Assembly (NCBI GenBank): GCA_947169105.1
Contig: CAMVOL010000002.1
Location: forward strand, 62,001-126,000
Direction of reading: 5' to 3'
DNA length: 64,000 nt
Source: an uncultured Bacteroidales bacterium
GTDB taxonomy: Bacteria > Bacteroidota > Bacteroidia > Bacteroidales > WCHB1-69
Below are positions 35,501-46,100 of this stretch, piece by piece. Numbering within the stretch: the stretch's first letter is position 1; each line of letters begins with the position of its first letter. A program made the position numbers and the translations under genes. Below the pieces are notes generated by a model that worked only from the letters and a program-made list of their open reading frames with translations, did no database searches and had not been told where the DNA came from.

Positions 35501-38500
35501 TTCAGAATTGTTCGTCATCAAATAAAGATCTCCTCCAAAAGATCTTACATCAGAAGAAAAGTAACAAAAGTAAAAAGGATCGTTGGCTACACTGGTGATA
35601 AGCTCCCCATTGTATTCAGACCTACCACAACCACCGCTTCCATCAAAACCTGTGACATTGGAGCCATTAACCGAAAGTTTGGAAAGATAATCATTGCCAA
35701 GATACGCGTAAAGTTCTCCCCATTCATCCAAAGTCGGCACATGCCATCCTTGCGGACACACACCCTGAATCATTGGTGATTGGGGGTCATGCGAACCGTT
35801 GACCACTGCATCCGCGAAGTAGAAAATCTGGGTGGGCTGCTGAGCCATCGGCAGATTAGGACCCGCATAGTTGGTGTTGCCGGGAACGTAAGCGACCGTG
35901 GCTCTCAAAGGAGCTGTACTATAGTAATAGGCGTAGCCGTCCTGCATATTCGCATAGTTGGTAAGGCGCTGGATCAGCGTACCGTTGGCATAGTGGGTGG
36001 TGCGGAGATCCTCCTTCATCCAGCACTGTGTGCCGATCTGGACGGTGGCGTAGGTATTGCCGTCGTAGTCGGTTACGGTAGCAGCATCCGGACAGGGCTG
36101 TCCCATACGCTCCGGTGTGATCATCGGGAAGATATTTTCACTATAGGCTGTGCCTTTGGCGTTGGTGGCGAAGGCGCGCACATAGTAGGTGGTGTTGGGG
36201 GCAAGGCCGGTGACTTCAATCTCCATCGCGCCCAGACGTGTACTGTAGCTGGAGAACACCATACTGTTTTCTATTGTGATGGAATTCTCATCCCACTGAC
36301 TATAGTTCGGGTCGTTGAGATCTACAGCATACACGCAGACACCTTGGTTGATAATCATGCTACCACCGTCAGTGTAAGACTTCCAATTGACGATGGCCGC
36401 CGTATCCACATAGGGGTGAATTTCGAAGCAGGTGTCGCATTCCTTAAGGAGTTCCACGGTAGGTGTGGTGAGAGCACCTTCACCCTTGATACATCTTACC
36501 AGATGGAAATCGATGTTGTAATTTTCCGTCGTAATTCCTGTTTCGCTATCGTAAGAATAGGTATATTCACCATAAAGCTCTCCGTTTGACAAACGGATTC
36601 CCGTATTATTACGCTCATAGGAAGCGGTAAGATAACGGAGGGTAGTACTGTTCCAGTTGTCAAACGAAACTGTATTGCCGGAGAAGCCGGTAGTATTGGA
36701 ACCGGAAGCACGCAGCTCGTCCATCGAGTAGGAAGAGGTCAGCGTCTGCCATTCTTCCAAGGAGGGCAGATGCCAACCTTGAGGACAGATACCGCGCAAA
36801 GCCGTCGTACCGTGATCATAAGATCCGTTCAATGCGGCGGCGATGGAGTACATGGCATAGATATTGGAATCGACAGAAAAATGGAAAAGGTGAGGAGTGT
36901 GCACATCCCTGGGCTGTCCTGTTTGGTAATTTGCCATGAAAGGAGCCATGTGGTGGGTTAGGGGAGCGCCATTGGCGTAGTGGGTGGTGCGGAGGTCTTC
37001 GCGCATCCAGCACTGGTTGCCAATTTGGATGGTATTGTAAACATTGCCGTCGTAGTCGGTAACTGTCGGGGCATCCGGACAGGGCGAATTTCCCTGCACA
37101 CGCTCCGGCGTAATCAGCACGAGCAGTTCACCATTGTTGCGGCCGGCACCATTTTCGGCGTAGGCGCGCACATAGCAGAGGGTGGAGGCGGGATAATCCG
37201 CTATCGAATATTCAAAAACTTGCGACGGGATGGCGTTGGTGTTATAGATGGTGTGCCAATCATTGTTGAGGTTGGAAGAGTCGGCGCCCCATTCAAAACC
37301 GATTTTCAGGGTGTCGTCGTTGCCGACGGACATCAGATAGCCAGTGAAACGGATCTGGTCGGCGGTTTGGCCCAGCATAATGCTGCGGGTGGCTACAATC
37401 GGCGAAATGAGGTAGTCCTGCGGCTGTGCATCCTGTCCGTTGTGGATGGTGAATCTGATAGTATCTTCCTGATTGATGATGATGACTTCGGTGCCGTTTT
37501 CCACGGGGCGGGTGGCGATGGTCGGAGTGAAGCCGGGTTCACCCTGTGCGCCCTGCTCACCCTGCTCACCCTGCGGGCCCTGTTGTCCGGTTTCACCCTG
37601 TGGACCATGCAAAGAGGCGATGAAGTCAGCTTCGGTGCCGGTATTGCCAAGGCTCAACCAAATGTCATAGGCAGAACGGCCGTCTTGTCCAGCGGTGCCG
37701 CGTTCACCTTGATCACCTTGAGGGCCTTGCTGACCTTGTTCGCCTTGGACACCCTGTTCGCCCTGTTCGCCGCGTTCCCCTTTCAGAGATTCGAGGAAGT
37801 CGGCTTCAGAGCCTTGGTTCCCTTGGGCAATCCAAATATCATAGGCGGAAGCACCGTCCTGACCGGCAGCGCCGCGCTCACCTTGATCACCTTGAGGGCC
37901 TTGTTCGCCCTGCAAACCTTGGTCGCCGCGTTCACCCTTCAAAGATTCGAGGAAGTCGGCCTCTGTGCCCTGGTTGCCGTTGTTGAGCCACACTTGGTAG
38001 GCGGAAGCACCGTCCTGACCAGCAGCGCCGCGCTCACCTTGATCACCTTGAGGGCCTTGTTCGCCCTGCAAACCTTGGTCGCCGCGTTCACCCTTCAAAG
38101 ATTCGAGGAAGTCGGCCTCCGTACCTTGGTTGCCGTTGTTGAGCCACACTTCGTAAGCGGAGAGGCCGTTGGTGCCGCCGATGGTCGGCAGCGTCACTGT
38201 GTTACCGTCGGAAATGGTAAGGGCTGTGCCATTGATAGTAAGGGTCTGCGGTACACCCACACCGGGTTCACCTTGCAGGCCTTGCGGACCTTGTTCACCT
38301 TGCGGACCTTGTGGACCTTGCTCACCCTGCGGACCTTGTGGACCGGCAGGACCTTGCGGACCACGGAGGGAGTCCATCAGCTGTTCGGGTGTAAGGTTGG
38401 GATACCGTTCACCGAGGATATCGAGAGCGGAGGCACCGTCCTGACCGTTTGCACCGTCGCGACCGTTGGTCACGGTGAAGGTGGTAGTGGTGGTGTCACT

Positions 38501-40282
38501 ATAATGGATGGTGTAAACCTGTTCCTGTGGATTCTGATCGTTGGTCACGGGACCAGTGATGCCAGTGATGCCACGGCCTTGCGGACCTTGTGCACCCGCT
38601 TCGCCACGCTCGCCGGGTTCACCTTGCGGACCGGCAGGACCTTGCGGGCCACGGAGGGAGTCCATTAGCTGCTCAGAGGTAAGGTTCGGATAGAGTTGCT
38701 CCAGAATCTCCATTGCGGAGGCACCGTCCTGACCATTCTGACCGTCGCGGCCGTTGGTCACAATGAAAGTACTGGTGGTGTTGTCGCTATAATGGATAGT
38801 GTAGATGTCTTCCAGTTCGTTCTGCTCGTTGGTCACGGGTCCGGTGATGGAGACGATGCTACGGCAGGAAGTTTCGGAGCCAGGACCTGTACCGGTTCCC
38901 GTACCCGTACCGTCTGCGCCGTTGGTCACAGTGAAGGTGCTGGTGGTGGTGTCACTATAATGGATGGTGTAAGTATCTACCAGACCACTGGTTTCAGGGC
39001 CGGTGATGCCAATGATGCCACGGCCTTGCGGACCTTGTGCACCGCGCTCACCCTGCTCGCCGCGCTCACCACGGGGACCGGCAGGCCCTTGCAGTGCATG
39101 GACATACGTCGTGTCGGAGGTCAGCAGTTGGGCGACTTCCTGAGCGGAAGCCCCATCCTGTCCATCCCGTCCGGCAGGGCCTTGGGGACCTTGCGGGCCA
39201 CGGAGGGAGTCCATCAGCTGTTCGGGCGTAAGGTTGGGGTACTGTTCACCGAGGATGTCGAGTGCGGAGGCACCGGGTTCACCCTGCTCACCGGGTTCAC
39301 CTTGGGGACCGGCAGGACCTTGCGGACCTTGCAGTGCATGGACATACGTTGTGTCGGAGGTCAGCAGTTGGGCGACTTCCTGAGCGGAAGCCCCATCCTG
39401 TCCATCCCGTCCGGCAGGGCCTTGGGGACCTTGCGGGCCACGGAGGGAGTCCATCAGCTGTTCGGGCGTAAGGTTGGGGTACTGTTCACCGAGGATGTCG
39501 AGTGCGGAGGCACCGGGTTCACCCTGCTCGCCACGCTCACCGCGTTCACCCTGAGGACCGGCAGGACCTTGTGGACCACGGAGGGCATTAACATACGTTG
39601 TGTCGGAAGTCAGCAGTTGGGCGACTTCCTGGGCGGAAGCACCATCCTGTCCGGCAGGGCCGGTAGGACCAGCGGGACCGGCAGGACCAGCAGGACCAGC
39701 AGGACCTTGCTCACCTTGCGGAATCACCACATAACCGCCGTTGGTCAGGAAAATGGTATCACCGCTCATACTCAGCACCTGATAGGCTTCATTCTGGGTG
39801 ATGTAGCCGGCATCATTGTCAAAGGTGCTTACCGGAATTTCGGTATTCTGGATGATGGAATCCAGCCGTATCAAATCGCCCGTATGTTCGGCATAGAGGG
39901 CGTAGGGCACGCTCATCAGCTGCTGCACACCTTCGATGGTGTAGTTGCTGCCGCCTTCGGGATCCACTTCGGTTTTCAGGAAATAGGGTCCCATACCCCA
40001 CGGAATGGAGGCGAAATCACCAGAAACCACGGTACCGTCACCCACCTCCAAGGTCATCAGACCGTTGGCGTTGGTCGTCACCTGATGGGTTTCCACATAA
40101 ACCGTCGCGCCCTGTGGGGAACCGACCAAAATGGAGACTTGTACAGAAACGGCCTGATCGGTCACTAACGCATTATTGGCGTTGCGTACCACGGCTTGAT
40201 AGCTCATCTTTTGCGGAGCTTGTGCAAAGGTCGCCGTGATGGCAATCATCAGGATTGCGAAAAGGAATAGTAGTCTTTTCAT
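32576..40282 (-). CDS. Giant exported collagen-like protein with five FISUMP modules
   Basis: 2568 residues. Signal peptide [21 protein letters not shown]. Residues about 22-135 are the YQAVVRN...VPYALYAE domain also found in the 1400-aa protein. Residues about 190-910 are collagen-like Gly-X-Y tracts ([16 protein letters not shown]) interrupted by short modules: [40 protein letters not shown] and [22 protein letters not shown]. From about 1065 to the end there are five FISUMP modules ([42 protein letters not shown]; each ending VRCIKG or IRCIAD), separated by fibronectin-III-like segments with [11 protein letters not shown]. No T9SS domain. Presumably a trimeric surface fibre with a modular end; function unknown. 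Confidence 0.9.
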   Translation of the reverse strand: MKRLLFLFAILMIAITATFAQAPQKMSYQAVVRNANNALVTDQAVSVQVSILVGSPQGATVYVETHQVTTNANGLMTLEVGDGTVVSGDFASIPWGMGPYFLKTEVDPEGGSNYTIEGVQQLMSVPYALYAEHTGDLIRLDSIIQNTEIPVSTFDNDAGYITQNEAYQVLSMSGDTIFLTNGGYVVIPQGEQGPAGPAGPAGPAGPTGPAGQDGASAQEVAQLLTSDTTYVNALRGPQGPAGPQGERGERGEQGEPGASALDILGEQYPNLTPEQLMDSLRGPQGPQGPAGRDGQDGASAQEVAQLLTSDTTYVHALQGPQGPAGPQGEPGEQGEPGASALDILGEQYPNLTPEQLMDSLRGPQGPQGPAGRDGQDGASAQEVAQLLTSDTTYVHALQGPAGPRGERGEQGERGAQGPQGRGIIGITGPETSGLVDTYTIHYSDTTTSTFTVTNGADGTGTGTGTGPGSETSCRSIVSITGPVTNEQNELEDIYTIHYSDNTTSTFIVTNGRDGQNGQDGASAMEILEQLYPNLTSEQLMDSLRGPQGPAGPQGEPGERGEAGAQGPQGRGITGITGPVTNDQNPQEQVYTIHYSDTTTTTFTVTNGRDGANGQDGASALDILGERYPNLTPEQLMDSLRGPQGPAGPQGPQGEQGPQGPQGEQGPQGLQGEPGVGVPQTLTINGTALTISDGNTVTLPTIGGTNGLSAYEVWLNNGNQGTEADFLESLKGERGDQGLQGEQGPQGDQGERGAAGQDGASAYQVWLNNGNQGTEADFLESLKGERGDQGLQGEQGPQGDQGERGAAGQDGASAYDIWIAQGNQGSEADFLESLKGERGEQGEQGVQGEQGQQGPQGDQGERGTAGQDGRSAYDIWLSLGNTGTEADFIASLHGPQGETGQQGPQGEQGEQGAQGEPGFTPTIATRPVENGTEVIIINQEDTIRFTIHNGQDAQPQDYLISPIVATRSIMLGQTADQIRFTGYLMSVGNDDTLKIGFEWGADSSNLNNDWHTIYNTNAIPSQVFEYSIADYPASTLCYVRAYAENGAGRNNGELLVLITPERVQGNSPCPDAPTVTDYDGNVYNTIQIGNQCWMREDLRTTHYANGAPLTHHMAPFMANYQTGQPRDVHTPHLFHFSVDSNIYAMYSIAAALNGSYDHGTTALRGICPQGWHLPSLEEWQTLTSSYSMDELRASGSNTTGFSGNTVSFDNWNSTTLRYLTASYERNNTGIRLSNGELYGEYTYSYDSETGITTENYNIDFHLVRCIKGEGALTTPTVELLKECDTCFEIHPYVDTAAIVNWKSYTDGGSMIINQGVCVYAVDLNDPNYSQWDENSITIENSMVFSSYSTRLGAMEIEVTGLAPNTTYYVRAFATNAKGTAYSENIFPMITPERMGQPCPDAATVTDYDGNTYATVQIGTQCWMKEDLRTTHYANGTLIQRLTNYANMQDGYAYYYSTAPLRATVAYVPGNTNYAGPNLPMAQQPTQIFYFADAVVNGSHDPQSPMIQGVCPQGWHVPTLDEWGELYAYLGNDYLSKLSVNGSNVTGFDGSGGCGRSEYNGELITSVANDPFYFCYFSSDVRSFGGDLYLMTNNSEVTLFNHYAELVRCIKGDGMTTKPQPKTVAANDVTSTTANLWGENCTDGGASITSYGVCWSSTNQEPTVEADSSHTFNVDYVGRYYAQARNLLANTTYYFRAFATNENGTVYADSVISFTTPTMMGLPCQDAAIVVDYDGNVYNTIQIGNQCWMKENLRTTHYANGNTIYTSYSANYLPRYFELRGSADGYLYPLHTVMNGYNWGNGDMQGVCPDGWHVPSYAEYGTLFNTLGGIEAALPLLKATHSWNTPGTDASGFSLLAVGENCFNSFIPGLTMLQTSTRTYKWYVKDDQILSIGESGANDDFGTVRCIKGAGQPIAPTPRIVFVDSVNHNSADVSGELIFDGGATVTRWGVALSNQESLPTDEYIYTNDTTIGEHLFHLENLEPNTHYYVRIFATNAAGTFYSEQRDFTTQEEPTEPQVPAVTSCPDAPIVTDMDGNVYNTVLIGSQCWMKENLRTTLFPTGREIDPINGNNSGRYMEATERYGYTAQRYGLYYTYDAASNYSPWIHTGAVQGICPDGWHLPSMSEWETLIATAGNLSNNNAFAALTENSAFWTDGLTHNNLTGFAARPGSYAVAYDTVGNANFGKAFCFASSDYDEYRPDYYNAITGSNGQIETVLMPVTNYVQVRCIKGAGQSATSFAPSVRLDVDAVGITRVEELGCIYSSANHEIDYIDLLISTDPNNLEIRQDLRKEEQWERDGETWFYVENLTPNTTYYVKACMVYDNAQSAACSEIVSFKTRSIDFQPCPQMPTVTDVDGNVYNTIDINGYCWMKENLRVTHYADGVGSINFSDESSTTDGYYTYPTNATTSGYSLVSTYGYLYNWQAATRGDDGGSNSPAMHNVQGLCPSGWHIPTQEDWENILEEVLYTSEYQYYCGQNRQNLAKAFASTEGWAYSNPNAPCSPGYDQSSNNATGFNALPASNNGIRAEFWTPAANDGSATANFYYLNYSSSTVSEGSESLSTFKSIRCIAD
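37650..38165 (-). repeat. 156-bp tandem repeat inside the collagen-like gene
   Basis: Modules of 52 codons ([27 protein letters not shown] plus Gly-X-Y) repeat with a 156-nt period; for example the block at 37861 recurs at 38017 almost unchanged. A third, more diverged unit lies upstream in the gene's plus-strand numbering (37650-37800). Confidence 0.8.
39089..39568 (-). repeat. 240-bp near-identical tandem repeat inside the collagen-like gene
   Basis: The block beginning at 39091 (GCAGTGCATGGACATACG) recurs at 39331, an exact 240-nt period (80 codons), with only a few differences. A further diverged copy runs to about 39690. In-frame expansion or loss by recombination would preserve reading. 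Confidence 0.85.
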
Positions 40283-40352
40283 ATTTTTTTTATTTGATTT
40301 TTTGATTATTCGATTAAAAGATGAAAGGAGTAGTTATCCTTTCATCCCTTCA

Positions 40353-40835
40353 TTACATCCCCATCTTCACCACTTTGAATGTTTTCAGCACCTTTTGGTC
40401 TTTATGCACATTAAAGTAATATGTGCCGGGTGCGTATGGTGAAAGGTCGAACAGGGTGTTTTCGCCTTCTATCTTTTTTACAAACAGATATTTGCCGTTA
40501 GAATCATACACTTTCACCTCACCTGCAAACTGCAAATCCTTGATTTCTAATTGCAAATTGCCTTGTGTCGGGTTCGGATAGAGCACCGCATTGAGGATGA
40601 TGTTGGGATAGTTGTCCACGCCCACCACGGAGATTTCAAAGGGTTGCTGTACACCTTCGGAGATGGAGGTGGTGCCGTCGCTGTTGGTTTGCACGGCAAC
40701 CTGTCCGGCAGTATAAGTAACGGTGCCGCCGTTTCCCGATGCGGTGCCGCCCGCCGGTACGATGGCCGACTGCGCCTGCACAGTCACAATGGTTATGAAG
40801 CATAATGCTGAAAATAGTGCGATTGTTTTTTTCAT
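40353..40835 (-). CDS. Short T9SS-sorted surface protein, paralogue 2
   Basis: 160 residues, the same length and layout as the protein at 23712. Signal peptide to TVQAQ; SAIVPAGGTASGNGGTVTYTAGQVAVQ; SISEGVQQPFEISVVGVDNYP; and a C-terminal T9SS type A domain with LYPNPTQGNLQLEI, VKVYDSNGKYLFVKKI and YAPGTYYFNVHK. Predicted export through the type IX system. It lies about 70 nt upstream of the collagen-like giant, repeating the arrangement of the first locus. No clear -7 box was found in its short upstream gap. Confidence 0.88.
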   Translation of the reverse strand: MKKTIALFSALCFITIVTVQAQSAIVPAGGTASGNGGTVTYTAGQVAVQTNSDGTTSISEGVQQPFEISVVGVDNYPNIILNAVLYPNPTQGNLQLEIKDLQFAGEVKVYDSNGKYLFVKKIEGENTLFDLSPYAPGTYYFNVHKDQKVLKTFKVVKMGM

Positions 40836-40939
40836 ATTATTTAAGGTTTAAAGTTAAAAGTCTAAAGTTTAAAGTTAAAAGGGCTCATCTCTTCCTTCTT
40901 TCCCCGCATAATCTGTACCCTGAACCCTGTCCCCTGAAG

Positions 40940-43135
40940 TTACTTCACATTCACCGTCACCTCTTTTGACTTCTGTGACCGTTTGCCGGTACCAAGGAAC
41001 ATCTGGATGGAATAGGTCACTTTCTGTCCTTGTTGCACGTGGCAGTCGGTGTAGGTGGTTGCGCCGCGCTGGAAGCTGGCCAGAGCGTACGCCGGCTCGC
41101 CGTCCACCGATTTGTAGATGACTCCGTAATAATCGTTTTTCGATTTGTACTCGTAAGAGAACTCAAGATTGACGCAGCTCTTGCTCTTGTTCATCGAGGC
41201 TTTCAGTGTCAGAGGGATTTCAATGATGGAGGCGCCACGGAAACGTATCGTCGTCTGGCCGGTCTTGCCGGACGAGAGCTTGCCGTCATCCAGCACTTCG
41301 ATGCAATAGTTGTAGTTTTTGGCGGAGGGTTCGGGATAGTCCACAAAGACGATGAGATCGTCGGGTTTCAGTTCGTCGGGAGTGACGATGCGGACGCACT
41401 TCCACTGGGCTTCGTTGGCGAGCTTACGGTAGATGTAGTAGAAGGCCACGTCTTCGGAAACGCTCTGCATCCACTTGAAGGTGACGGACTCTCCGTCTTG
41501 GGTATAGTCTTTCAGGACGGCGATGCCTGGCGGGAAGATGTCGGGCACGGGCACGGCCAACGTATCGGAAGGCTTCGAGAAGTTGTGGCTGTTGTCTTCG
41601 GCCACCACATAGTAGTATATGTTCTTGGTGAGCGTGTTGCGGGAGATGGAATCCATAAAGACGGTATCCTCTTCGCGGCGGCCGGTCTTCTGGATGAAGT
41701 CATGGTCGAGCTGGTTGGCGAAATAGACACGGTAGCCCAAGATGTCCCTCTCGGGATTGCGGTTCCACTCCATATAGACGCGGCCGGTGGTGTCCACTAC
41801 AGCGGCCAATCCGGTGGGCGGTGACGGGGGAACGTCATCTTCTATGTTGTTGATTTGCGACAACGAGAAGGAGATGTTGCTGTTGTTATCGACGGCAAAC
41901 ACGCGGTAGTAGCCGCGGCCGCGGTCGTGGGCCTTCTTATCGACCCATTGGCGGGTCTTCGGGGGCAACAGGTCGGAAACGTTGTCCCACGGGCCTTCCG
42001 GATTGTCGGCGAAGGCGATGACGAATCCCTTCAGGTCATTGTCCTGCTGATCCATATACCAGTCGAGGGTGCAGACCTTGTTGTTTTCCGGCACGATGGC
42101 GTCCAAGATGGGTACGGTGGGCGGGATGAGGTCTTCCATTTCGAAGGGATCCGATTTGCGTTCCGGCGCGAAATCGCCGAAGGCATCGAAAGCTTTCACG
42201 CGATAGACGTATTTTACACCAAGTTTCAACGAGTCGATGTAACCGACGTTATCTTCCAATAGCATAGCGACATCCTGTCCCAGACCTTCGTAGGTGCCTT
42301 CATCGGGCGTGTAGCCGAAGATGGGGGAAGTGTTGAGGACTTCCCAGTGCCGCCCGTTGTCGCTGCTGCGCTCGAGATAGTAGCCGGAGAGTCTGTTTTT
42401 AGGCCAGTAGATGAAGGCGGTGAACGGGCCGTTCTGGTAGAATTCAATGGCCGGAATCAGTTCTTCGGTGGAGCGGACGAAAGGCACGCACAGCACATCA
42501 ATCACATTGATGGGCGTGTTGGCCATATCCTGCGGCACAAGGCACTCGATGCGGTAAGTGTAGGTTTCGCCTTTTTTCACGTCCTTATCGACATAGCGGA
42601 GACCGATGGCGTCGGCGGCATCCCTGCTCATTTCAGCGGCAAGGTAGGCCATCGCCTGACGCTGGGTCTGCTCCTGTTCGCGGCGGAAGACGTAATTCTC
42701 GAAACCATCCTCCTCTTTCGGATTGAAGTGGGAGGGTCCGTACAGGGCTTGAGCGGCGGCACCCACATAAAGGTTGGTGGAGTCGTAGCGCTGCATCATC
42801 TCGTCCAACGTCAGCGGCTTGATAGGCTTGGCATTCAGCACTTTCGTATGGACAGTATCGTCCTCCTTGATTTCGGATGCCGACTTGTCGCGGATGATGT
42901 TCCAACCGTAGTAGTTAGCAGAGATCCACACACCGGCGTTCTGGGGCGCCCAACGCAGCACTACGCTGTCGCCATAGCTGCGTGCAACCACAGTAAAGTC
43001 GTACAAGGGCTGCTCATACTCGCCGTTGGAGGCGGAAAGGGTGTCCGTCGCATCTTCCTGTGCCGACAGACGGAGGCCTGTCATCGTGCAGACCATAAGC
43101 ATTATCATCAGAATAATAGTTGTTGACTTTTTCAT
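40940..43135 (-). CDS. Exported fibronectin type III-like protein
   Basis: 731 residues from the ATG at 43135 (MKKSTTIILMIMLMVCTMTG); a TTG two codons earlier is possible. After the signal peptide (to LRLSAQ) the protein consists of several fibronectin-III-like domains, seen as repeated strands such as DSVVLRWAPQNAGVWISANYYGW, VTFKWMQSVSEDVAFYYIYRK, GRVYMEWNRNPERDILGYRVYF and ENKVCTLDWYMDQQDNDLKGF. No sorting domain or lipobox. It is the last gene of a three-gene operon, 28 nt after the 2955-aa giant, so it may act with that protein and the barrel protein on the cell surface. Confidence 0.85.
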   Translation of the reverse strand: MKKSTTIILMIMLMVCTMTGLRLSAQEDATDTLSASNGEYEQPLYDFTVVARSYGDSVVLRWAPQNAGVWISANYYGWNIIRDKSASEIKEDDTVHTKVLNAKPIKPLTLDEMMQRYDSTNLYVGAAAQALYGPSHFNPKEEDGFENYVFRREQEQTQRQAMAYLAAEMSRDAADAIGLRYVDKDVKKGETYTYRIECLVPQDMANTPINVIDVLCVPFVRSTEELIPAIEFYQNGPFTAFIYWPKNRLSGYYLERSSDNGRHWEVLNTSPIFGYTPDEGTYEGLGQDVAMLLEDNVGYIDSLKLGVKYVYRVKAFDAFGDFAPERKSDPFEMEDLIPPTVPILDAIVPENNKVCTLDWYMDQQDNDLKGFVIAFADNPEGPWDNVSDLLPPKTRQWVDKKAHDRGRGYYRVFAVDNNSNISFSLSQINNIEDDVPPSPPTGLAAVVDTTGRVYMEWNRNPERDILGYRVYFANQLDHDFIQKTGRREEDTVFMDSISRNTLTKNIYYYVVAEDNSHNFSKPSDTLAVPVPDIFPPGIAVLKDYTQDGESVTFKWMQSVSEDVAFYYIYRKLANEAQWKCVRIVTPDELKPDDLIVFVDYPEPSAKNYNYCIEVLDDGKLSSGKTGQTTIRFRGASIIEIPLTLKASMNKSKSCVNLEFSYEYKSKNDYYGVIYKSVDGEPAYALASFQRGATTYTDCHVQQGQKVTYSIQMFLGTGKRSQKSKEVTVNVK

Positions 43136-43163
43136 CTTCAATGTTTTTTAGCGTGATGGAACA

Positions 43164-46100
43164 TTAGCGGCCGAAATCTGCATTGCCCGAATCCTTGACT
43201 TCAAGCGTACCACTGCTCTTCAATTTGACATCCAAGGCGGAACCCTTGATATTGACGTTGTAGTAGCAGTTGTTGGGTGTGATTTTCGCATTCGGATAGA
43301 AAATCTTGGAAGTCTGATTGTTGCTCAATTTCACTGCACGGGCATTATTCATAAGACAGGTCTCGAAATTGTCGGATTGTGAGGTGAGATAGTAGATAAC
43401 CATGCTGTTTTTCAATGTGTTACCAATATCATTGTACATCGTGTTGGTGTACCAGAAACCGAGCACATTCGATTTTGTCGTATAGATTTTATGTTTTCCT
43501 TTGTCTGCCTGATTGCTGCGGACGTAATAGTATCTGGTAGAATTTTTCCAGTAGTAAAAATCTCTATCAAAGCCGTTTACAGAGATGTCAAGGCATTGTC
43601 CGGCGGCACTCCACCAATATTTGGTCAAGAGCCGGTCTTTGAGCTGCAAGTCAGAGTAATAGGCGAAGTCCTCATCTCTGCTGTAGAAATGGAGGTAATC
43701 GCCTTGCGGAGTGTAATAGGAACTTCTTCCCGCTAACCAAACATTGTCAAGGACTGTCATATAGTGGGTGACGATGTAGATTTCGGGGATGTCGAACGGG
43801 AAGTTGGGATGGGAGAATTTGGCGTTCTTGTACTTGGAGGAGTAGTAATCCTTAAAGTAGTCCACCTTGTGGCTCCATCCGCGCTGGTCGAACCTCTTTG
43901 CGTGCTGTTGGTTGAACTGCATAAAGTCGTGGAACATCTTGATGTCGTTCACGATGGCCGGGGTGGCATAGTCATAGATGGTGATACTATAGGTGCCGTT
44001 ACCCTGTCCGATAGAGAACTTACCGCTGTAACTCTGCCCGAAGTATTTTTCATCCATCGGTTCTAGTTCCTGATTGCTGGTGAAGTCAATGAGGCAGGGC
44101 ACATCCACGGTGGTGGGGTGATAGCCGTTGGCCGCACACTGTGTGAAGGAAGTTCCACCCTTGATACGGCGATCGATGTGTGGGAACGAGCAGCTGTAAT
44201 TGGCGATAAAGCCCTTGGCGAGGATGTTCTTCAGTTCGTTCTTCAGCGTGTTGTTAGAAACTGTGACTTTCGGTGAAGTGCTGAAATCCACATCTCCCTT
44301 GTCATCGGTGTAACGGTATTCTTTCAACGGAGTTTGCTTAAAGTCGCGCTCCATATCGAGGAAATGCTGGAAATACGTCTTGTGCATATAAGCCAGATTT
44401 TTATCACCGCCGTTGAGGGCAAGATAGGCACGTGGGGGCAGGGTCATGGTCGTCTTATAGCGGGCCTTGTCTTGCGGATCGTAAGGCAGGAAGGGCCAGT
44501 ATTGTTTCGATGATTTGAATTTCAAAGTGATACAGCTTCCGCCTAATATAACGGAACAGTTACGGAGGTCGTTAGCGAGGTCGCTGTTGGAGATATTCCT
44601 GGCGATGTAATCCCCGTAGGTGTCATAATTGCCGTCAGCGAACCAAGTCCATTCATACACGCAGTCACCGATGGAGGCGGCAATCTTGTAGTTCTCCTTG
44701 GCTTTGATACGATAGTAAACCATAGAGTCCACACCATAGCCTTTCTTGTTCTGGTAGATCTCATCCAACTGCTGGTTCTTGAGATTGATCTTTTTCTTTC
44801 CGCCACTTGCATTGCTGTTGTGTGCGCTTTGGGCCTGCTGGTAGGTGGAGGAGGCGATACGGCTCTGGAATTCCTTTTTCTTTTCGGTCAACGCAGCGGC
44901 TGCTGCTTTCTGTGCGCTCTGATATGCGTTAGAATTCACGATAAGGAATTGCAGCTTGTGCGGACCCACACCGGATTTGCCCCATTCACTTTTTGGCAAA
45001 ATCACCTTCACGTAGGGCACGGTGGCATTCGGGAAATACGAGTAGGAACATTCGGCGGGCGTACCCATTTCACCACCCTGTGTCAGAAGGAAGATCTTGA
45101 GTTGCTTGCCGTTGTTGCTCAATGTGGTTTTGTCAAAAATATCATCCCTGCGTGTATAGAGGTAAAGCATGGCATAAGGAGTCGTGACATCTGTACGGCC
45201 ATTTCCATACTTGACAGAAGACGTCGAATGGGCATATTCTTTCAACGGAAATACTTTGTCGCCATTGTAGGGCCACGAATAGACCACTTGATCTTCCAGT
45301 TTGTTCCCCAAATCTTTGGTCTTGAAGTAGAAGGTGCTGTCTTTCTGGTACTTCTTCACGATTTTTTTCTTGCTATTGTCATTATAGAAAGTGGGATCGA
45401 ACCAGCCATATCCGCTGTTCGAACTCTTCATTGTTCCTTTGTTAGTACCCGTGACGTAGTAGGGATAGTCCTTATTTTGGCCGTTGCTGATATAGGAGAG
45501 CTCTTTATCAGGCACCTTTGTTCTCCATTCGAAACCGCGGGCTTGTAGCACCAATTTGCTGTAGCGATCCGGCACCAAGCCGCCGTCCTTGGTTTCAAAG
45601 AAAAGGACATTGGCATCATCGCGGCTGGCCGTGAAAGTCAGGACTTGATTGCCCGATGTGTTGTAGTAGCTTCCGCTTGCACTTTGTCTGGTCTGGTATT
45701 TGACGTTTTTCTCTATCAGAGTAAAGTAGAACTTGCGGGCATTTTTACCTTCTTCATCGGCCAGATAGACCTCCTTGTCCCAAGGCATGTTGGAAACAAT
45801 GGAACCCACCTGCAGCGGTGACTGCAGATTGCTGTTGGTCTTTGCTGCTGCTTCGGTTTCAAAGCCTGGCGTCACACTCTGGAACAGCTTCACGTTGGCT
45901 AACGGGTCGCCGGCTCCCGGCACGCACACGTCACCCACCTTGAAATCAACGCTGGTGCTGAACTTGAGCAGACCGTTCAACAAGTCAATTTTGAAACGCA
46001 GCATACCGTAGGCATACGACGGGTTCGGACCGCCGCCTTGCAGCAGCGCACCGATACCGGCTTTGAAGAGGGAGAACTCACCCTTCCAGAAACCGAGGTT

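Noticed and set aside
36980-40168. Two long plus-strand frames opposite the collagen-like gene
   Set aside because: They are the mirror of Gly-X-Y codon repeats (Thr/Leu/Arg-rich with the same periodicity), not independent genes.
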